DNA of 64,000 nt from Prevotella fusca JCM 17724 (lineage in GTDB: Bacteria; Bacteroidota; Bacteroidia; Bacteroidales; Bacteroidaceae): contig NZ_CP012075.1 of the NCBI RefSeq assembly GCF_001262015.1, positions 806,001 to 870,000 on the forward strand. The letters run 5' to 3'. The notes under the pieces are model-generated. The model did not search any database. It saw only the letters and a list, made by a program, of their open reading frames with translations, and was not told the origin of the DNA. This document shows positions 8,784-17,289 of the stretch, one piece after another. Each line of letters begins with the position of its first letter. Position 1 is the first letter of the stretch. Made by a program: the position numbers and the translations under genes.

Positions 8784-9596
8784 TTAAGAGCATACTTTTG
8801 CTTTTGGATAACCAACTTGTTTCCCTCTATAATTATATTCAATTTGCATCTTATTCTTTATTGCAAATTCGTCCATTCTTGCATCGCAAAAGTCACACGG
8901 TTTTATACCTTCAATTTTAACTGTTTTACCTGTAGGAGTTTTAATAAATGTTGGTTCAGAATTTATTGTAAGTTTTGTTCCCTCAAGATTTCCAGCATGT
9001 CTTGCTTCTATTGTTTTAAGTATTTTCTGCTCAGAATCTCCTACTCTCCCAGGTATTGTTTTTGCTTTAGGATCCGGCTTCATAGTTCCAGAATCAAGTA
9101 AACTTCCATCTGAATCATGAAGCCACCAAGACGTTTTGTTTAAACCCAACAAATCAATCCGGTTATTTGTATCACTTACATACCCATACAGCGTCGGGTT
9201 ATTTCCTACTAATCCTATAGGGTCCTGACTGATATAGGTTCCTGTATTCGGGTCATAGTAGCGGAAGCGGTTATAGTAGAGGCGAGTCTCATCATCCTCA
9301 TACTGTCCTAACTGGCGGAAGGGAATGAAGTCACGGATGCCCTTGCGGTTGCGAAGGTCACCATAGATGTCATAGTCTGCTTGCCAGACAACCGTACCAT
9401 AGCTGTCATACGCTTCCACGGGGCGCCCCATATAGTCGCTGATGATCGTATAGCGTTCTCCGTTCTGCAGCTTTGCCACAGGGACGTATGAGCCTTCCTC
9501 ATATACCCACGTGACAAGGTTCTCTACTGGCTCATCGCCCAGCATTCGGATGCGACCGAACTCATCGATGCTATGCTGCGGACAGTGCCTCCGCAT
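8784..9596 (-). CDS. Orphan Rhs tip with deaminase-like toxin
   Basis: A 3' fragment of a lineage A Rhs core (from PQHSIDEFGRIRMLGDEP through YISQDPIGLVGNNPTLYGYV) fused to a tail of about 115 residues after the DLLGL boundary. The tail carries DSEQKILKTIEARH and, about 50 residues on, IKPCDFCDARMDEFA. This spacing fits the nucleic acid/nucleotide deaminase fold: an [HDC]-x-E helix with catalytic Glu, then a PCxxC zinc motif, as in BURPS668_1122-like toxin deaminases. The core is cut at about residue 5, so there is no PAAR-like domain or secretion signal. The piece is silent unless recombined onto the full-length Rhs. The DSE-for-HAE reading is tentative. Confidence 0.7.
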   Translation of the reverse strand: MRRHCPQHSIDEFGRIRMLGDEPVENLVTWVYEEGSYVPVAKLQNGERYTIISDYMGRPVEAYDSYGTVVWQADYDIYGDLRNRKGIRDFIPFRQLGQYEDDETRLYYNRFRYYDPNTGTYISQDPIGLVGNNPTLYGYVSDTNNRIDLLGLNKTSWWLHDSDGSLLDSGTMKPDPKAKTIPGRVGDSEQKILKTIEARHAGNLEGTKLTINSEPTFIKTPTGKTVKIEGIKPCDFCDARMDEFAIKNKMQIEYNYRGKQVGYPKAKVCS

Positions 9597-9713
9597 GCCA
9601 ACCGCACTTTATACCGCAAGATTATCGTATCTTGTTCTATCAGTTACAACTTCGTCAGACTCTTCATACATCCCAACATATTCCAAGCATAGTGACTTAC
9701 ACTCTTCCTTGTG
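9597..9713 (-). other. Remnant between cassettes
   Basis: On the minus strand a short open stretch (HKEECKSLCLEYVGMYEESD, then about a dozen residues and a stop) follows the 80-residue immunity gene without its own start. It looks like the 3' end of an older gene left at a cassette junction. The junction with the next Rhs core carries CCGCACTTTATACCGCAA, almost the same as CCGCACTTTCTACCGCAA at the core edge near 25469-25486. Confidence 0.35.
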
Positions 9714-9956
9714 TTATTTAACCAGAACATTATGAAAATGTTGTAATAGTTGATTTACTTTCTTATACTCAGTTCGTCCCATTTCCGAATGCGCCATCAG
9801 CCCACAGAGGTTAGAATAAAAACATTCCATCAAATGAAATTGAACTTCTTCTGTCGCATCTTTTAGCTTCTGAGCCATTCCTTTATATACTTCTATTCTA
9901 TTATTATTGTCAGAAATATCTGTCAGTTCTAACAAAGATTCTATTATTGTTTTCAT
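9714..9956 (-). CDS. Putative immunity protein (80 aa)
   Basis: A small, largely helical protein with no signal peptide and no recognised family. The ATG at 9956 overlaps the toxin stop by four bases (ATGA), a typical translationally coupled toxin-immunity arrangement. It includes a hydrophobic helical middle (EEVQFHLMECFYSNLCGLMA). The frame is intact although the toxin in front is frameshifted. Confidence 0.7.
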   Translation of the reverse strand: MKTIIESLLELTDISDNNNRIEVYKGMAQKLKDATEEVQFHLMECFYSNLCGLMAHSEMGRTEYKKVNQLLQHFHNVLVK

Positions 9957-11919
9957 AAGCTAAAATTTACTTTTTCTGTCTTTATAATAGTTGAATTTGG
10001 TAACTCTTTGATATTTATAATACCTTGATATCCTCTTCCTTCAAGAATTTCAGTTCCGTCTTGACTAATCTGCCTAGCAGCTGTCCCTTCTCCTATCCAT
10101 GTTCCAGCTTGAGGTCTAAATGTTGTGACATATTCTATATCAACTCCCCATTCTTTTAGAAGAGCTAAGTCTTCCCTCAACGCTTGTTCTGATAAATATT
10201 TCTTGTTTGTCACATAATTATATTCTTTTCCTAATCTGTTTGATTTACCATGATATTTGTAAAATATTTCATCACCATTAACTTGTCGCATATTTACAAC
10301 TCCATCTGTGAAATTTTTTCGATGAAATTCGGGTATACTTGGACCTTTTTTCTTTACCTTTTTACATCTAATCCAAATACATCAGCCCACATATTTAAAT
10401 CCCCCACGTACCCATACAGTGTCGGGTTATTTCCTGCCAGCCTTATCGGGTCTTGGCTTATGTAGTTACCAATCCTCGGGTCATAATATCGAAACCTATT
10501 GTAGTAGAGGCGAGTCTCATCGTCCTCGTACTGTCCTAACTGGCGAAAGGGGATGAAGTCACGAATGCCCTTGCGGTTACGAAGGTCACCGTAGATGTCA
10601 TAATCGGCTTGCCAGACAACAGTACCATAGCTGTCATACGCTTCCACGGGGCGACCCATATAGTCACTAATGATCGTATAGTGTTCTCCATTCTGCAGCT
10701 TTGCCACAGGGACGTAAGAACCTTCCTCATATACCCACGTGACAAGGTTCTCTACAGGTTCATCGCCCAGCATACGAATGCGACCGAACTCGTCGATGCT
10801 ATGCTGCGGACGGTCCTTCTCCTCATACTGCCACTCCTGCACCATCACGTTGCCGTCCCAGAGATAGCGGAAGACGTGACCGTTGAAGAGCTTTGCCGTG
10901 CGACGCCCAAGGGCATCATACTCGAAGCGGACGGTCTTGCCGTAGGGAAGCCGCACCTCCTTGAGCATGCCGTTGCCATACCACTCATAGGCATAGTCAC
11001 CTGTCTGCCAGGCAATATGCGTGCCACTTTCCTCCGACACCTCATGATTCTGATGCTGTGTCAGTCCACGACGTGGAGTCTTCAATATGAGGTTGCCCTC
11101 TACGTCATAGAGATAGTCATAATGGCGGTCACGGAGAATCCTGCCGCCCTTGCCGTATTCCCTGTCCCTGCGGTCACGACTGCGGAAGACATTGCCCACG
11201 GCATCGGGCATACGGTAGTCGGCCGTACCATCTTCATAACGGGCACCCGTCAGACTGCCAACCGCATCATAGGCGTAGGCTGTCTTTCCTCCCGTGATCC
11301 CGTCTATAACACTCTGCAGACGTCCCGATGCATTCCACGCATAGCGGCGGTCGTAGCCGTCCTGACGCAGCGAGCGGCTCTTCTGCGTGATGACATTGCC
11401 ATAGGCATCGTAGGTACGTGTCATACGGATGCCACCAGAGAAGATCTTCTCTATCTTCAGCCCCTCGCTGTCACGGACGATCTTCTCCTCCCAGCTCTCA
11501 CCGCCACCACCGGCTGCCGTCACACGGTTGAGAAGTCCGTCCTCATCAAAGCTGTTCCGTACGACAGAACCAAGTGAAGTACGTGTCTCTATACGGTTTC
11601 CAAGGTCATCATAGACATTCTCCACCGTCGTACCCCTGTCATCAGGCAGACCACCACTGAAACACTCCCTGATTACACGACCGCCTTCGTCATACTCCAT
11701 GGCAACGCTTCCCGTAGCATTGCGTGCCTCGGTAAGCCTGCCGAGTGCATCATAGCAGAAAGCCTCCATCGTACCGTCACTGAAGCTGCTGCACAACAGC
11801 CGTCCCCGCTGGTCATACTCATACTCCGTCCATCTGCCGCCAGCCCTGTCCTCACGGATGACACGTCCGGAGCAGTCACGCATATACCTGCGGTGCATAC
11901 GGTCAAAGCCCGTCTCACC
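9953..11919 (-). pseudogene. Orphan Rhs tip with unclassified toxin, frameshifted
   Basis: A long lineage A core fragment (about 500 residues from 11898) reaches the boundary segment NMWADVFGL, then stops after DVKR. Adding one A to the coding-strand run of five As (10359-10363) restores ...DVKKVKKKGPSIPEFHRKNF and joins the open frame ending at 9953. The toxin of about 130 residues includes GDEIFYKYHGKSNRLGKEYN, YVTNKKYLSEQALREDLALL and QAGTWIGEGTAARQ. I think this is a widespread toxin tail but cannot name its activity. The 5' edge is also rearranged: at 11919/11920 the core jumps about 180 bases relative to the copy at 29574-29756. As it stands no full toxin can be made. Confidence 0.75.
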
Positions 11920-12085
11920 TCAACCACATCCTAATCACCAATAGGATATCACGAAAATGCTATAATCAAATAGGTGCAAATGTCCCGTTACTCCATTCTC
12001 GCCCCATATAACTTTTATATGCTCCAATATCGGCTTTACATTTTAATTCATTAGCTATTTTCCAACTTGAACTATTACCTGATGA
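11920..12085 (-). other. Remnant between cassettes
   Basis: Besides 20 bases of Rhs core at 11920-11940, the minus strand holds an open stretch without a start (SSSWKIANELKCKADIGAYK, then SYMGREWSNGTFAPI and stop). It sits just beyond the 133-residue immunity gene and looks like the 3' end of a lost toxin or immunity gene. Confidence 0.35.
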
Positions 12086-12487
12086 TCACTTTATCACAGC
12101 ATCCCAATAATGCGGACAATAGACTGTTATTGTTCTTTGCCCTTCTTTTTCTTCAAAACCACTAAATGAAATTCCAATGCTATCAAAAATATAGAATCCA
12201 TATTTTATAATACCTGGATAAGTCTTTTGCAATTCCTGAATAATATTATTATCTTGAAATAGACTATATCCATCAAAACACAATTCAACACCATTGTTTT
12301 CTATAACAGAAATTTCCATCAATTGATTATTCTCAAAGGTGAAAGATAAATCCTCCGAGTATAATTTCGTTATCTCTTTTTTTTGAACCGTCTTAAATGA
12401 GACATTATATTTTTTTTGAATACTCTCTATAGAAGAGCCAAAAATAAAATCATTTATTCCTTTGTAAGGTTTAATTAAATACTTCAT
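12086..12487 (-). CDS. Putative immunity protein (133 aa)
   Basis: A small soluble protein of predicted beta-rich character with no signal peptide, 35 bases after the xVHH nuclease tip. The N-terminus MKYLIKPYKGINDFIFGSSI resembles the opening of several beta-rich immunity proteins, but I cannot name a family. AT content is far higher than in the Rhs core. Function is assigned by position. Confidence 0.68.
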   Translation of the reverse strand: MKYLIKPYKGINDFIFGSSIESIQKKYNVSFKTVQKKEITKLYSEDLSFTFENNQLMEISVIENNGVELCFDGYSLFQDNNIIQELQKTYPGIIKYGFYIFDSIGISFSGFEEKEGQRTITVYCPHYWDAVIK

Positions 12488-12522
12488 TTTCTGATAGGTA
12501 TTATTTTGTACATATTTTCATT

Positions 12523-13905
12523 TTATCTCTCTGCCTCTGATATTAAGCCTTTTTCATATGAATAGTCTAACATCTCATTAATGGAAGAATCGTATTTACT
12601 TCCAAAACTTGACTGAATATCATCAATATCCATTTGAATCGCATCTGCAAACTTTCCTTGATTTATAAGATCTAATTGTGTTTGCCGATACAAAGCTCCT
12701 TCTTTTCCTTGCCAACCATGACTAGATGTCATCCTATGATCGGTTGTTTCCATCCAAATACTTGGTCCTTCGCCATGAGAAAGACCATTAATTGAGTTTG
12801 CAGGTGTGTGATGCACTTCCCCTCCAATATTACTACTTCGCACGGAAGAATAAGAACCACCCCCTTTTAATCCAAAAATATCGGTCCTCTTATTTAAATC
12901 CCCCACGTACCCATACAGCGTAGGATTGTTTCCTGCCAGCCTTATCGGGTCTTGGCTGATGTAATTACCAATCCTCGGGTCGTAATATCTGAACCTGTTG
13001 TAATACAGCCCAATCTCCTCGTCCTCGTACTGACCTAACTGGCGGAAAGGTATAAACTGCCTGCTGCCGTGAAGATTGCGGAGATTACCATAGATGTCAT
13101 AGTCTGCCTGCCAGACGACATTACCTTTATCATCATATGCCTGGACAGGACGGCCGATGTAGTCACTGACGATGCTGTAATGTTTGTCACCAACAATCTT
13201 GGCGGTAGGGACGTAGCCGGCACTGTCGTAAACCCACGTGATGAGATTCTCAACTGGTTCAGGCCTGTCAAGTGTGACCTCACCTGTCTCGGTGACAACC
13301 GTATTCGGACGGTCAGCCTCGGCATACTCCCACTCATGCAGGATGACATCACCATCCCAGAGGTAGCGGTACACTCGTCCGTCAAAGACCTTCTCTATGC
13401 GTCTGCCTAAAGCGTCATACCTGAATGTAACAGTCTTTCCGTCCGGCCGTGTTACACTCCTGAGCATACCATTGCCCTGCCACGTATAGGCATAGTCACC
13501 GCTCTGCCATTGAAGGAGCTCATCCCGCACCTCCGCATTACGTGATGGCTCCATCCTGCGCATGGTCTTCAGCACAAGGTTGCCATGGCTGTCATAATAA
13601 TACCGCCACTTCCTGTCCTCACGCAACTGTCCACCACGGGCATAACTCCTGTCCGTCCGGTCGGGGCTGTCGTACACGTTACCCATTGCATCCGGGTTAC
13701 GCCACTGACGGCTGCCGTCACCATACACAGCACCCGACAGAGAACCGAAGGCATCATAATCGTAACGGACACTCCTGCCGTTTATTGTATCAAGCGTCCG
13801 TAGAAGGCGGAGATTATCACCCCAAAGGTATGACTTGTCATACAGCGTCCGCCCATTGTGACGGACACGCTGATGCGCAGGGCGGCCGACATTGTCATAC
13901 TGCAT
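12523..13905 (-). CDS. Orphan Rhs tip (core lineage B) with xVHH nuclease-like toxin
   Basis: A 460-residue frame starts MQYDNVGRPAHQRVRHNGRT inside the Rhs repeat region and passes the lineage B marker PNTVVTETGEVTLDRPEPVE. It ends the core at DPIRLAGNNPTLYGYVGDLN. The tail of about 115 residues has GGEVHHTPANSINGLSHGEG, an METTDHRMTSSHG segment, then QLDLINQGKFADAIQMDIDD. The paired His in VHH with a downstream DH fits an HNH/endonuclease VII-type His-metal nuclease. It has no N-terminal PAAR-like or secretion domain. The frame is intact. The same 5' boundary occurs in the other two lineage B cassettes. Confidence 0.78.
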   Translation of the reverse strand: MQYDNVGRPAHQRVRHNGRTLYDKSYLWGDNLRLLRTLDTINGRSVRYDYDAFGSLSGAVYGDGSRQWRNPDAMGNVYDSPDRTDRSYARGGQLREDRKWRYYYDSHGNLVLKTMRRMEPSRNAEVRDELLQWQSGDYAYTWQGNGMLRSVTRPDGKTVTFRYDALGRRIEKVFDGRVYRYLWDGDVILHEWEYAEADRPNTVVTETGEVTLDRPEPVENLITWVYDSAGYVPTAKIVGDKHYSIVSDYIGRPVQAYDDKGNVVWQADYDIYGNLRNLHGSRQFIPFRQLGQYEDEEIGLYYNRFRYYDPRIGNYISQDPIRLAGNNPTLYGYVGDLNKRTDIFGLKGGGSYSSVRSSNIGGEVHHTPANSINGLSHGEGPSIWMETTDHRMTSSHGWQGKEGALYRQTQLDLINQGKFADAIQMDIDDIQSSFGSKYDSSINEMLDYSYEKGLISEAER

Positions 13906-13989
13906 AAGTGCACTCCACGCAACCGACTATGGTACACGAAGTTTCAAATATGAATAGACATTATCACAACATAGATCCGTCCTAATACT

Positions 13990-14491
13990 GGTTCTTCCGC
14001 TAAATGTAAAGACTGAAAATAGAATAAAGACTTATTTCCATTTTCTACAAACAACTTATTCCCATACCGATCGCTATTTGTAAACTATTTTCGTACAACC
14101 CAAAACCAATACATGACCTTTTGGCTTTGAAAAGACGCCCAATTGACTTGCAATAGATGCCCTTTTGAGGTCTAACTGACGCCCTTTTGAAGTCCAATTA
14201 AGCACCTTTTCTTGCACGACTTCATAACCAGCTGATTTACTGTTGGTTGCAGTCATGCTTTTTACACGTGCTTTTGCCTTTATTTGTAGATGTTTTACCC
14301 GAAATTATGTCATGATTTTTCAATAGCTTATCTGCAAATTTTCGAAGCGTTAACATGAAAAGGTTTTCTGTGTCGGAGGATGAATAAAACAGACAGCCAA
14401 GACAGCCTTGGCTATCTATTTGTTTAACGCATAACCTCGGTTCTTCCTTTAAAGCTATACGAAAAGTGTCCACGTATTTAATGGAAGAACC
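13990..14491. repeat. Dispersed repeat with GGTTCTTCC ends, copy 1
   Basis: A 502-base unit bounded by imperfect inverted ends: GGTTCTTCCGCTAAATG at the left, and the reverse complement of GGTTCTTCCATTAAATACG at the right. Inside are a run of 23-24-base units (AGACGCCCAATTGACTTGCA, AGATGCCCTTTTGAGGTCTA, GACGCCCTTTTGAAGTCCAA; about 14133-14210) and a hairpin near 14390-14415 (ACAGCCAAG/CTTGGCT). No coding capacity beyond short frames. Copies lie at 18768-19513 and, inverted, at 39966-40560; partial copies lie at 48576 and 55215. Confidence 0.75.
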
Positions 14492-14616
14492 TTTTGTAAT
14501 ACAGTTCGTTTCTTTAACACATTTAGATTTTCTATATTCTTTTTATTTTGAACGTAATTGCCTCTTTATTTGCATTTTAATTACTATTATAACTTCTTGT
14601 TTTGAATATTACAGTA

Positions 14617-15042
14617 TTATCTTGATTCTATAAAATCACCAACTTCACCTGTATAGGGATTAAATTCAAACCTATAGTCGGTATTTGAAACTACAACAAA
14701 AAAATAGAGCGAATCATTTATATAATAAACATCATAAAATAAAGGTCTATCTATATTTCTTTTTCCTTTTAAAATATCTTTTAAATCCCAGATTACTTCA
14801 CCATTTCCATTAATAATATAAGCCATGTTGTATACTTTACTGTATGGTGCTTGGACAATTGCAACATATTGATTATTTTTTAACATTAATGGAATCAGTT
14901 TGTCTTGATGCTCTATTCTATGATTTGTACCATTATAAAACCATGTTATAGCACAAGGCAAGGTGTCTAGTACTGTAAATGTTCCCTTTTTCTCTTTTGA
15001 AGTATCTCCATAATCAACCATGAAGTTTTTTATCTTTCCCAT
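14617..15042 (-). CDS. Putative immunity protein (141 aa)
   Basis: A soluble, beta-rich protein of 141 residues with no signal peptide. The C-terminal third has alternating strands (YDVYYINDSLYFFVVVSNTD) ending in EFNPYTGEVGDFI. The start lies 3 bases after the restored toxin stop (15046), so the two were expressed together. Its frame is intact while the toxin has an in-frame stop. Family not recognised. Confidence 0.68.
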   Translation of the reverse strand: MGKIKNFMVDYGDTSKEKKGTFTVLDTLPCAITWFYNGTNHRIEHQDKLIPLMLKNNQYVAIVQAPYSKVYNMAYIINGNGEVIWDLKDILKGKRNIDRPLFYDVYYINDSLYFFVVVSNTDYRFEFNPYTGEVGDFIESR

Positions 15043-15045
15043 TAT

Positions 15046-16488
15046 TTATATATAACTAATTTTTCTTGGTTTACCAATTGGCTCTAACTTAGCCCTATCC
15101 TCGAAATTTAAAATTTGAATTTGATTTCCTCCACCCTCGTATATTATTCCATTATAAGTTTGAGGACCAACTGTGCCTATTTGAACTCTTACTCCTTCTG
15201 GAATATGAAACTTTTGAACATGTGATATTTCTGGCTTAAATTCAGGAGTAACAGCTAATTTATTTCTTACAAAATCAACATCCGTAATTTTATCTGTTGT
15301 TGCCCATCCTCCTGGTCTCGTTTATCCTGGAGACATAGCCATTTCTACATCTAAGCCTCCTTTAGGTATAGTAGTAGATACTATTTCTCCACTTCCCCAA
15401 GGATTTTTCCCAGTAGGAGCTGGCAATGCTAGCATATCTAATCCAAACATGTCAGTCCACTTATTACAATCCCCCACATACCCATATAGCGTAGGGTTAT
15501 TACCCATCAACCTTATCGGGTCTTGGCTGATGTAATTACCTATCCTTGGGTCATAATAGCGGAAGCGGTTGTAATAGAGCCCAGTCTCCTCGTCCTCATA
15601 CTGTCCTAACTGGCGGAAGGGGATAAAGTTCCTGCTGCCGTGGAGATTGCGGACGTTACCATAGATGTCATAGTCTGCCTGCCAGACGATATTACCTTTT
15701 TCATCGTATGCTTGGACAGGACGACCGATGTAGTCACTGATGATGCTGTAATGTTTGTCACCAACAATCTTGGCAGTAGGAACGTAGCTGCCACCGTCGT
15801 AAACCCACGTGATGAGATTCTCAACTGGTTCTGGTCTGTCGAGTGTGACCTCACCAGTCTCGGTAACAACCGTATTCGGACGGTCAGCCTCGGCATACTC
15901 CCACTCATGCAGGATGACATCACCATCCCAGAGGTAGCGGTACACACGTCCGTCAGAGACCTTCTCAATGCGTCTGCCTAAAGCGTCATACCTGAACGTA
16001 ACGGTCTTGCCGTCAGGTCGTGTTACGCTCCTGAGCATACCATTACCCTGCCACGTGTAGGCATAGTCACCGCTCTGCCATGCAAGGAACTCTTCCCGCA
16101 TCTCCGCATTACGGGATGGTCCCGTCCTGCGCATGGTCTTGAGCACAAGGTTGCCATGGCTGTCGTAATAATACCGCCACTTCCTGTCCTCACGCAACTG
16201 TCCGCCACGGGCATAGCTCCTGTCCGTACGGTCGGGGCTGTCGTACACGTTACCCATCAGGTCCGGGTTGCGCCACTGACGGCTGCCGTCACCATACACA
16301 GCACCCGACAGAGAACCGAAGGCATCATAATCGCAACGGACACTCCTGCCGTTTATTGTATCAAGCGTCCGTTGAAGACGGAGATTATCACCCCAGACGT
16401 ATGACTTGTCAAGCAGCGTTCGCCCATTATGACGGACACGCTGATGTACAGGGCAGCTGATATTGTCATACTTCATTGTACGCTCCAC
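15046..16488 (-). pseudogene. Orphan Rhs tip (core lineage B) with unclassified toxin, nonsense mutation
   Basis: The lineage B core (from MKYDNISCPVHQRVRHNGRT) ends at DPIRLMGNNPTLYGYVGDCN. The tail begins after MFGLDMLALPAPTGKNPWGS. At 15322-15324 an in-frame TAA follows MAMSPG. The same frame then continues for 91 residues: TRPGGWATTDKITDVDFVRN, later VQIGTVGPQTYNGIIYEGGG and NQIQILNFEDRAKLEPIG. The context strongly suggests CAA (Gln) became TAA. The toxin family is not recognised. Its GGG-NQIQ ending might suggest an ADP-ribosyltransferase-like fold, but this is weak. The immunity gene follows after 3 bases. Confidence 0.78.
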
Positions 16489-16557
16489 ACAACTGGTTGA
16501 GATGCACGAAGTTTCAAATATGAATAAACACTATCACAACATAAATCAGCCCTGATG

Positions 16558-16648
16558 CTAACCTCCATTCTAACTAAGCCTACTTAAATGGCAAAAGATG
16601 CTCAGCTAAAGTCCAACTAAGCCTTACTTGGACACTAACTGAGCACTT
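16558..16648. repeat. Short dispersed repeat, variant of the 23-base units
   Basis: Units such as GGCAAAAGATGCT, AAGTCCAACTAAGCCTTACT and TTGGACACTAACTGAGCAC resemble the tandem units inside the GGTTCTTCC repeat. A second copy is at 19519-19612. It lies between an immunity gene and the next Rhs piece. Confidence 0.5.
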
Positions 16649-16682
16649 TTTCTTGTTCATTATACCGATTTTATATATAGTC

Positions 16683-17264
16683 TTAAAGTATCATATTAAA
16701 AGTGTATTGTTCATCTTCACGCGGATCTTTATAACTTATAAACTCATTAGTAAGTTCAAAGTTAAATCCATAACCATAAATAGTGCTGTCGGTCGTTACT
16801 CTTTTTTTATAACCAGATATAGCCACACGATATTTGCCTTTTTCGAGTCTTATTCTGAAACCTTTATACAATGTTTGCCCATCTAACGTCTGATAGGATA
16901 AACTATCTAATGTAGGATTCTTAAACTGACTTATTTTAAAATTAACCAAACTCCCCAAAGAACCTATCCAAATGTTGCCGTCTTCAACATTTAGATTAAA
17001 TCCATCATAGGTAAAAACTTCATTCCAATGGTCTTTTATAATTTCGTCACGACCTATCAAAATCTCATAATCTATAGAATTAATGGGGACAATAGGAATC
17101 CATACCCCTTCCTTCAAGGATTCAATATATAATTCATAATTGTTCTGAAAAACCGCCAAGAGATTTTTACGCTTTATTTGTTTTTTTTCAAGAAACCTCT
17201 TTAAAGAGGCTATACAAACGACATAAATGCCATAACTTTCAACTGATAGTATTCTTTTTTCCAT
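16683..17264 (-). CDS. Putative immunity protein (193 aa)
   Basis: A soluble protein of 193 residues, AT-rich, with no signal peptide; family not recognised. It opens MEKRILSVESYGIYVVCIAS and has a predicted beta-rich centre around DGFNLNVEDGNIWIGSLGSL. It sits 25 bases after the HHLIP nuclease toxin frame and is intact despite that toxin being frameshifted. The immunity role is inferred from position. Confidence 0.66.
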   Translation of the reverse strand: MEKRILSVESYGIYVVCIASLKRFLEKKQIKRKNLLAVFQNNYELYIESLKEGVWIPIVPINSIDYEILIGRDEIIKDHWNEVFTYDGFNLNVEDGNIWIGSLGSLVNFKISQFKNPTLDSLSYQTLDGQTLYKGFRIRLEKGKYRVAISGYKKRVTTDSTIYGYGFNFELTNEFISYKDPREDEQYTFNMIL

Positions 17265-17289
17265 TAATTACTTACATTAAAATATATCA

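Noticed and set aside
10609..11577. Plus-strand frame of 322 codons, with similar ones at 28456, 32451 and 33543
   Set aside because: These are antisense shadows of the GC-rich Rhs core. They recur wherever the core recurs and contain no recognisable protein.
14118..14215. CRISPR array
   Set aside because: Units are 23-24 bases with no spacers between them, there are only three or four, and no cas genes are present.
14074..14473. Two short minus-strand frames inside the dispersed repeat
   Set aside because: The other repeat copies do not keep the same frames open, so they are not conserved coding sequence.
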